NCBI GenBank assembly: GCA_028826165.1
Contig: JAPDFW010000059.1
Location: 1,191,001 to 1,255,000, forward strand
Direction of reading: 5' to 3'
DNA: 64,000 bases
Origin: Anaeramoeba ignava
Lineage: Eukaryota > Metamonada > Anaeramoebidae
Below are positions 59,028 through 64,000 of the stretch, piece after piece. A model generated the notes under the pieces. The model saw nothing but the letters and a program-made list of their open reading frames with translations, ran no database searches and was not told where the DNA came from. The translations under genes were made by a program, and so were the position numbers. How positions within the stretch are numbered: position 1 is the first letter of the stretch; every line of letters starts with the position of its first letter.

Positions 59028-61116
59028 TTAATCTAATTTCTTCTCTACACCATTTTCACTTTCATTTTTATTTTTGTTTTTGTGACTTTTTGAATGATTA
59101 TGATGAGAATGATGTTTATGATGTTTTTTCTCTTTTGTTCTTTCTTTATTTTTGTGACGAGGTGAACGATCTCTTTCTTCCTCTTTTTTGTGTTTGTGTT
59201 TGTGTTTATGTTTATGTTTTTTTTTATCACTTTCAATAACATTAGAATTCGAAACATTCATTTGAGAAAATTGTTGATTCATTAGATTTGGATTTGGAAA
59301 TTCAAATTTCTTTAAATTTGGATCTGGAATTGGAATCGGAATTGGATTTTGAAATCTGGTTGGACTTGAATATTGATATTGATATTGATATTGATTTGGA
59401 ATTGGATTTTGATTTTGATTTTGATTTTGATTTTGATTTGTATATTGATTTGGATATTGATTTGTAAATTGATTTGGATATTGATTTGGATATTGATTTG
59501 GATATTGATTTGGATATTGTTTTTCAGAAATTTTGTTTGCATTAATATGTTGGAATTTGCAGTTATTTACTTTACAATTTCCAAACTTATAATAAAATTT
59601 GCAAAAGTCTAATTTCATTGATTTCAAAAAATATTCATCAACATTTGGATTTGATTGAATCAATTTTTGGATTTGGATGTGAATATTGGCAATTCTCATC
59701 AGTACATCCAAGTGGATTTTCTTTTTTATTCAACAATTTAGGACAAATTTGATGAATAATTTTAATTTCACGACTAGGAGGTTCTGGAATATTACTTTTT
59801 CGTTCATTACGTTGATAATTATTACGTTGATAATTGTTACGTTGATGATAATTACTTTGATGATAATTACTTTGATGATAATTACGTTGATAATCATTAC
59901 TTTTATTATATTTACGTTGATGATAATTACTTTGATCATGTTTTTGTTTTCCTTTTTCAATATATTTATCTTGATAAAGTTTCTTTTCTTTTTCATTCAA
60001 TTTAATATGTTGGAATTTGCATTTATTTATTTTGCAATTTCCAAATTCACAATAATAACTGCAAAAATTTCTTTTCATTGATTTCAAAAAAGATTCATCA
60101 ATATTCGGATTTGATTGAATCATTTTTGGATTTGGATGTGCATATTTGCAATTCTCATCATTGCATTCAAGTTTTTCTTTATTTTTGAGTTGTTTTATAA
60201 AAGTAGGACAAATTTCTGGTATAATTCTAATTGAACTATCGCGAGCAGCTAATTTATGAACTTTTCCTCTTTCTTCTTGTTCTTCTTCTTTTTCGGAATT
60301 TATTCCTTTAATATTAATATGTTGGAATTTGCAATCAATAACTTTGCATTTTCCTTTATGATGAAAATTAGTACAAAATTCTCTTTTCATTGATTCTAAA
60401 AAATTTGATTTAATTGGTTCATCTAATTGAATTAATTCTGGATTTGGATGTGCATATTTACAATTTACATCAGTACATCCAAGTGGATTTTCTTTTTTGT
60501 TATTCAATTTAGGACAAATTTGATGATTTAAATTCTGTTTTTTAAATGGATCTGAAATTAGTTTTTGTCGATTTAAAAAATTAAAAGGATTGAATAAATC
60601 TCTTAATATTTGAACATTTTCTTGATAAGTTCTAACTGGATCTTTTCTGATAAAATCTAATTTTGTATGATGTTGAAATGGACAATTTGGATCTGAACAT
60701 TTTCTAGTTTGAGCATATTCAGAACAAACTGTATCTTTCATATTCAAATCACATAAAAAAAAACTATTTCTTTTTGTTTCTAAATCTCGATATTTTCTTT
60801 TATGATCTGCTTTTTCAATTAATGTTTCATAAAATTTATTATTTGGATTAACATCTATTTTTTTAATAAAAAAAAAATAAAAGAAAAGAGGAAAAAAAAT
60901 TATTTTAATTTATTTTAATTTATTTTATTTTATTTTATTTTATTTACGTTGATAAGGACAATTAGGGTCATCGCATGCTCCAAATTTAAGTATTTTTAAA
61001 CATAATATCTTATTTGGTGGATGTAAATTGTTATCTCTTTTTTTAATATGCTTTTCTTTATGACACCATTTTTTTTTGATTAAATGTTTGCAAATCAAAT
61101 TTCTTTTTATTTCCAT
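59028..61116 (-). CDS. CCCH zinc-finger protein, copy B (one apparent frameshift)
   Basis: Exon 1 61116-60948, exon 2 60854-59028. About eight CCCH-type fingers: CLKILKFGACDDPNCPYQH, VCSEYAQTRKCSDPNCPFQH, then alternating ICP...CTDENCKYAH and FC..Y...GNCK...CKFQH modules of about 100 residues. The intron falls inside the codon for the His of PNCPYQH. The C-terminus has QYPN repeats and an HK/SR-rich tail (HKHKHKHKHKHKKEEERDRS). One extra A (T5 at 59664-59668) shifts the frame after HPNPK; the next frame continues LIQSNPNVDEYFLKS. Probably an RNA-binding nuclear protein; the exact role is unknown. Confidence 0.75.
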
Positions 61117-61167
61117 TTCAACTTATTATTATTATTATTTTTATTTTGTTTTTTTTTTTTGAAATTA

Positions 61168-61198
61168 AAAATGAAAAAAAAAAATGAAAAAAATGAAT
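61168..61198 (-). promoter_or_regulatory. TCATT initiator-like motifs, CCCH copy B
   Basis: Minus-strand TTTTTCATTTTT-type motifs about 56-80 bases before the ATG at 61116, homologous to those of copy A. Confidence 0.4.
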
Positions 61199-61373
61199 TT
61201 TGTTTAATTTTTTTTTAAATTCAAAAAAATCAAAAAAGTAGACAGTTTTATTTTTAAATTAAATTAAAATTATTTTTTTGATCAATTTTTTTTTATTGAT
61301 TATTTTTTTATTGATTATTTTTGAAAAGAAAAATTAAGAAAAAAAATTAAGAAATTAGTTTTTAATTTGGCTT

Positions 61374-63616
61374 CTATTTCTTTTTGTGGCCATGTGAATG
61401 ATGCTTATGCTTTTTTTCGTTTTCTTTTTCTTTACTTTTGTGGTTATGTGAATGTTTATGTTTAGGTTTATCTTTTTTGTGATCATTTGAATGATGCTTA
61501 TGCTTTTTTTCTTTTTCTTTACTTTTGTGACTATGTGAATGCTTATGCTCGTTTTCTTTTTCTTTAATTTTGTGGTCATGTGAATGTTTATGTTTAGGTT
61601 TATCTTTTTTGTGATCATTTGAATGATGCTTATGTTTAGGTTTATCTTTTTTGTGATCACGTGAATGTTTATGTTTATCTTTTTTGTGATCATTTGAATG
61701 ATGCTTATGCTTATTTTCTTTTTGATTTTGGTTCATTTGATTTTGATTCATTTGATTTTGATTCATTTGATTTTGATTCATTTGATTTTGATATTGATTA
61801 TTTTGATTCATTTGATTTTGATATTGATTCATTTGATTCATTTGATTCATTTGATTCATTTGATTCATTTGATTCATTTGATTTTGATATTGATTATTTT
61901 GATTCATTTGATTATTTTGATTCATTTGATTTTGAAGTTGATTTAGTTGATTTTGATTTTGATTCATTTGATTTTGAAGTTGATTTAGTTGATTCACTTG
62001 ATTTTGAAATTGGTTATTTTGATTTTGATTCATTTGATTTTCAAATTGATTATTTGGGTTTTGTTGATTCTGTTGAGATATCAATTTATCAAGTTCTTTT
62101 TTATTCTTAATTGTAATATGTTGATATGTGCATTTTTTATGTGTACAACCATCCTTATTAAAATTAATACAAACTTGTCTATTCATTGAAGTCAAGAAAT
62201 TCAGATCAATATTTTTCTTTGATTTAAGTAAATTTGGATTTGGATGAGCAAATTTACAATTAGGATCAGTGCATTTTCTGACAGTTTTTTTTTTTGGATT
62301 GAATAAATCAGGACAAATTTGGGAATTTTCAAAAGGTATTGGTTTTTGTTGATTAAATAGTTGTTGAATTGGTTTTTGAATTGGTTGTTGAATTGGTTTT
62401 TGAATTGGTTTTTGAATTGGTTTGTTGAATTGGTTTGAATTGGTTGTTCTTGTTGTTGTCCTCTTATAAAAGTTGGTTGTTGATGATGTTGAAATCGACA
62501 CCTTTTTTTTGGACATTTTCCTGTTTGAATATATACAGGGCAAACTGTATTTTTCATCTTTAATTCACACAGGAAAAATGAGTTTTTCGGTTTATTTCGA
62601 TCTCGATATTGTCTTTGAGGATCTGCTATATCCATTATTTTTTGATAAAATTTGTTGATTGGATTGACATCTATTTAGTTAAAAAAATATTAATAAAAAA
62701 AAAGGAAAAATATTAATTAAAAAAAAAGGAAAAATAAGAATTAAAAAAAAAAGGAAAAATAAGAATTAAAAAAAAAGGAAAAATATTAATTAAAATTTTT
62801 TTTCTTTGTTTTTTTATTTAGTTTTTTACGTTGATAAGGACAATTAATATCGTTGCATTTCCCATGTCGTAATATATTGAAACATAATATCATTTCTGGT
62901 GGATGTAAAATTGGATCTTTATGTTTCACGTGATCCCATCCATGACACCATTTATCTTTTAATAAATTTGGGCAAATTGTGCTGTTTTGATAATAATTTT
63001 GAAATGGATTTGGATTTTGAAATTGATTTTGATTTTGAAATTGATTTTGATTTGGATTTTGAAATTGATTTGGGTTTTGATTTGGATTTTGATTTGGATT
63101 TTGAAATTGATTTTGATTTTGAAATTGATTTGGGTTTTGATATGGATTTGGGTTTTGAAATTGATTTGGGTTTTGATTATTTTGATTATTTTGATTTTGA
63201 TTTTGATATGGATTTGGATTTTGAAATTGATTTTGGTTTTGATTATTTTGGTTATTTTGATTTTGATTTTGATATGGATTTGGATTTTGAAATTGAAATT
63301 GATTTTGATTTTGAAATTGATTTGGGTTTTGATTATTTTGGTTATTTTGATTTTGATTTTGATATGGATTTGGATTTTGAAATTGATTTTGATTTTGATT
63401 TTGGTTTTGGTTTTGATTATTTTGGTTATTTTGATTTTGATTTGGGTTTTGATTTTGGTTTTGATTTTGATTTTGATCTGGATTTGGACTTGGATTTTGA
63501 TTTGGGTTTTGATTTAGATTTTGATTTGGGTTTTGATTTTGATTTGGGTTTTGATTTGGATTTTGATTTGGATTTTGAAATGGGCTTGGATATTGAAATG
63601 GAATTTGGTTTTGCAT
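61374..63616 (-). CDS. CCCH zinc-finger protein, copy C (divergent, one apparent frameshift)
   Basis: Exon 1 (63616-62830) begins MQNQIPFQYPSPFQNPNQN, a long N/Q/P tract absent from copies A and B, then CFNILRHGKCNDINCPYQ. Exon 2 starts at 62670 and restores the His of the finger. Further fingers: VCPVYIQTGKCPKKRCRFQH, QICPDLF...CTDPNCKFAHPNP and VCINFNKDGCTHKKCTYQH. A QNQMNQ tract and an HKHSH/KDKPK-rich tail follow, ending HGHKKK and TAG. The frame shifts in the CCAATTCAAAAA repeat near 62400-62450 by indels in A runs. The shared intron position shows common descent with A and B. Confidence 0.75.
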
Positions 63617-63663
63617 TTTAATTTTGGTATTAAAATTAGTTTTAGAATAAATACAAAAAAAAG

Positions 63664-63679
63664 GAAAAAAATGAAAAAT
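63664..63679 (-). promoter_or_regulatory. TCATT initiator-like motif, CCCH copy C
   Basis: Minus-strand TTTTTCATTTTTTTCC about 56 bases before the ATG at 63616. Confidence 0.4.
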
Positions 63680-63782
63680 CAAAAAAAAAGGAAAAAAAAA
63701 ATGAAAAAGGAAAAAAAATGAAAAAGGGAAAAAAAATTTTTTTATATTAAAACCAAAATGAAAATTGGAATTAAAATTAAAA

Positions 63783-64000
63783 TTAATTTTGATTTTGATA
63801 TTGATATGAATTTTGGAATTGATTATAATTTTGAAATGGATTTTGATTTTGATATTGATTTTGATTATTTTGATTATTTTGATTTTGATTATAATTTTGA
63901 TATTGATTTGGATTTGAATTTTGATATTGATTTTGATTGTAATTTTGATTGTAGTTTTGATTGTAATTTTGATTATAATTTTGATTATAATTTTGATTGT
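63783..64000 (-). CDS. C-terminal part of an N/Q/Y-rich protein (runs off the right edge)
   Basis: An open minus-strand frame of 72 codons read from the window edge gives QNYNQNYNQ, QYQNQNPFQNYNQFQNSYQYQNQN and then TAA at 63785-63783. The composition matches the low-complexity tracts of the neighbouring CCCH proteins, so this may be the tail of a further gene of that cluster. No domain is visible in the part present. Confidence 0.45.
   Translation of the reverse strand, partial: NQNYNQNYNQNYNQNYNQNYNQNQYQNSNPNQYQNYNQNQNNQNNQNQYQNQNPFQNYNQFQNSYQYQNQN

Noticed and set aside
61374-63621. Plus-strand frames rich in FDFD, ILILI or DSFDSFD opposite the CCCH genes
   Set aside because: They are antisense shadows of N/Q/M repeats. 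The minus strand carries the zinc-finger motifs, a conserved intron and the upstream motif.

Overview
This window is eukaryotic nuclear DNA, extremely A+T-rich. It has spliceosomal GT-AG introns, short intergenic gaps, very long tandem-repeat introns and N/Q-rich proteins built on the hexamer TCAAAA. Gene content combines eukaryote-specific families (SUN, BEACH, DH-PH-FYVE RhoGEF, RCC1-BTB, CCCH fingers) with bacterial-type enzymes typical of anaerobic protists: a YqhD/BDH alcohol dehydrogenase, an ammonia-type NAD synthetase, a PduO/MMAB cobalamin adenosyltransferase and a bacterial-type alpha-2-macroglobulin. A TCATT initiator-like motif lies just upstream of nearly every start codon and resembles the parabasalid initiator. 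My best guess is a low-GC metamonad such as Anaeramoeba. That is inference from family content and motifs, not a database match.

Layout, left to right. 1-9.4 kb: two minus-strand copies of an 11-exon YqhD-like alcohol dehydrogenase (copy 1 runs off the left edge). They flank an AATC satellite and a minus-strand Crinkler/RHS-like P-loop NTPase-nuclease gene. 9.5-14.3 kb: a plus-strand RhoGEF whose FYVE finger is split by a 1.6-kb repeat intron. 14.5-17.0 kb: NAD synthetase, plus. 17.3-22.3 kb: a SUN-domain nuclear-envelope protein, minus, with a 2.4-kb repeat intron. 22.7-28.3 kb: cobalamin adenosyltransferase, plus; its 4.3-kb first intron carries a complete pogo-like DNA transposon. 28.4-33.4 kb: a nucleoside-deoxyribosyltransferase-like protein, then an alpha-2-macroglobulin. 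33.5-56.3 kb: five RCC1-BTB-BTB paralogues, interrupted after the third by a giant BTB-BEACH-WD40 gene. 56.4-63.6 kb: three minus-strand CCCH zinc-finger paralogues. The extreme right holds the end of another N/Q/Y-rich minus-strand gene.

Functional themes: membrane-linked signalling (PI3P-binding RhoGEF, BEACH, an RCC1-BTB with a CaaX box, a possibly myristoylated macroglobulin), cobalamin and NAD cofactor supply, and local gene amplification with mosaic paralogues. Exon boundaries were worked out by hand from reading frame, GT/AG sites and family conservation; the exon lengths close in frame. Several repeat-rich genes (BEACH, the three CCCH genes) show frame breaks, mostly in A/T runs. These are either assembly errors or real decay, and the sequence alone cannot decide.
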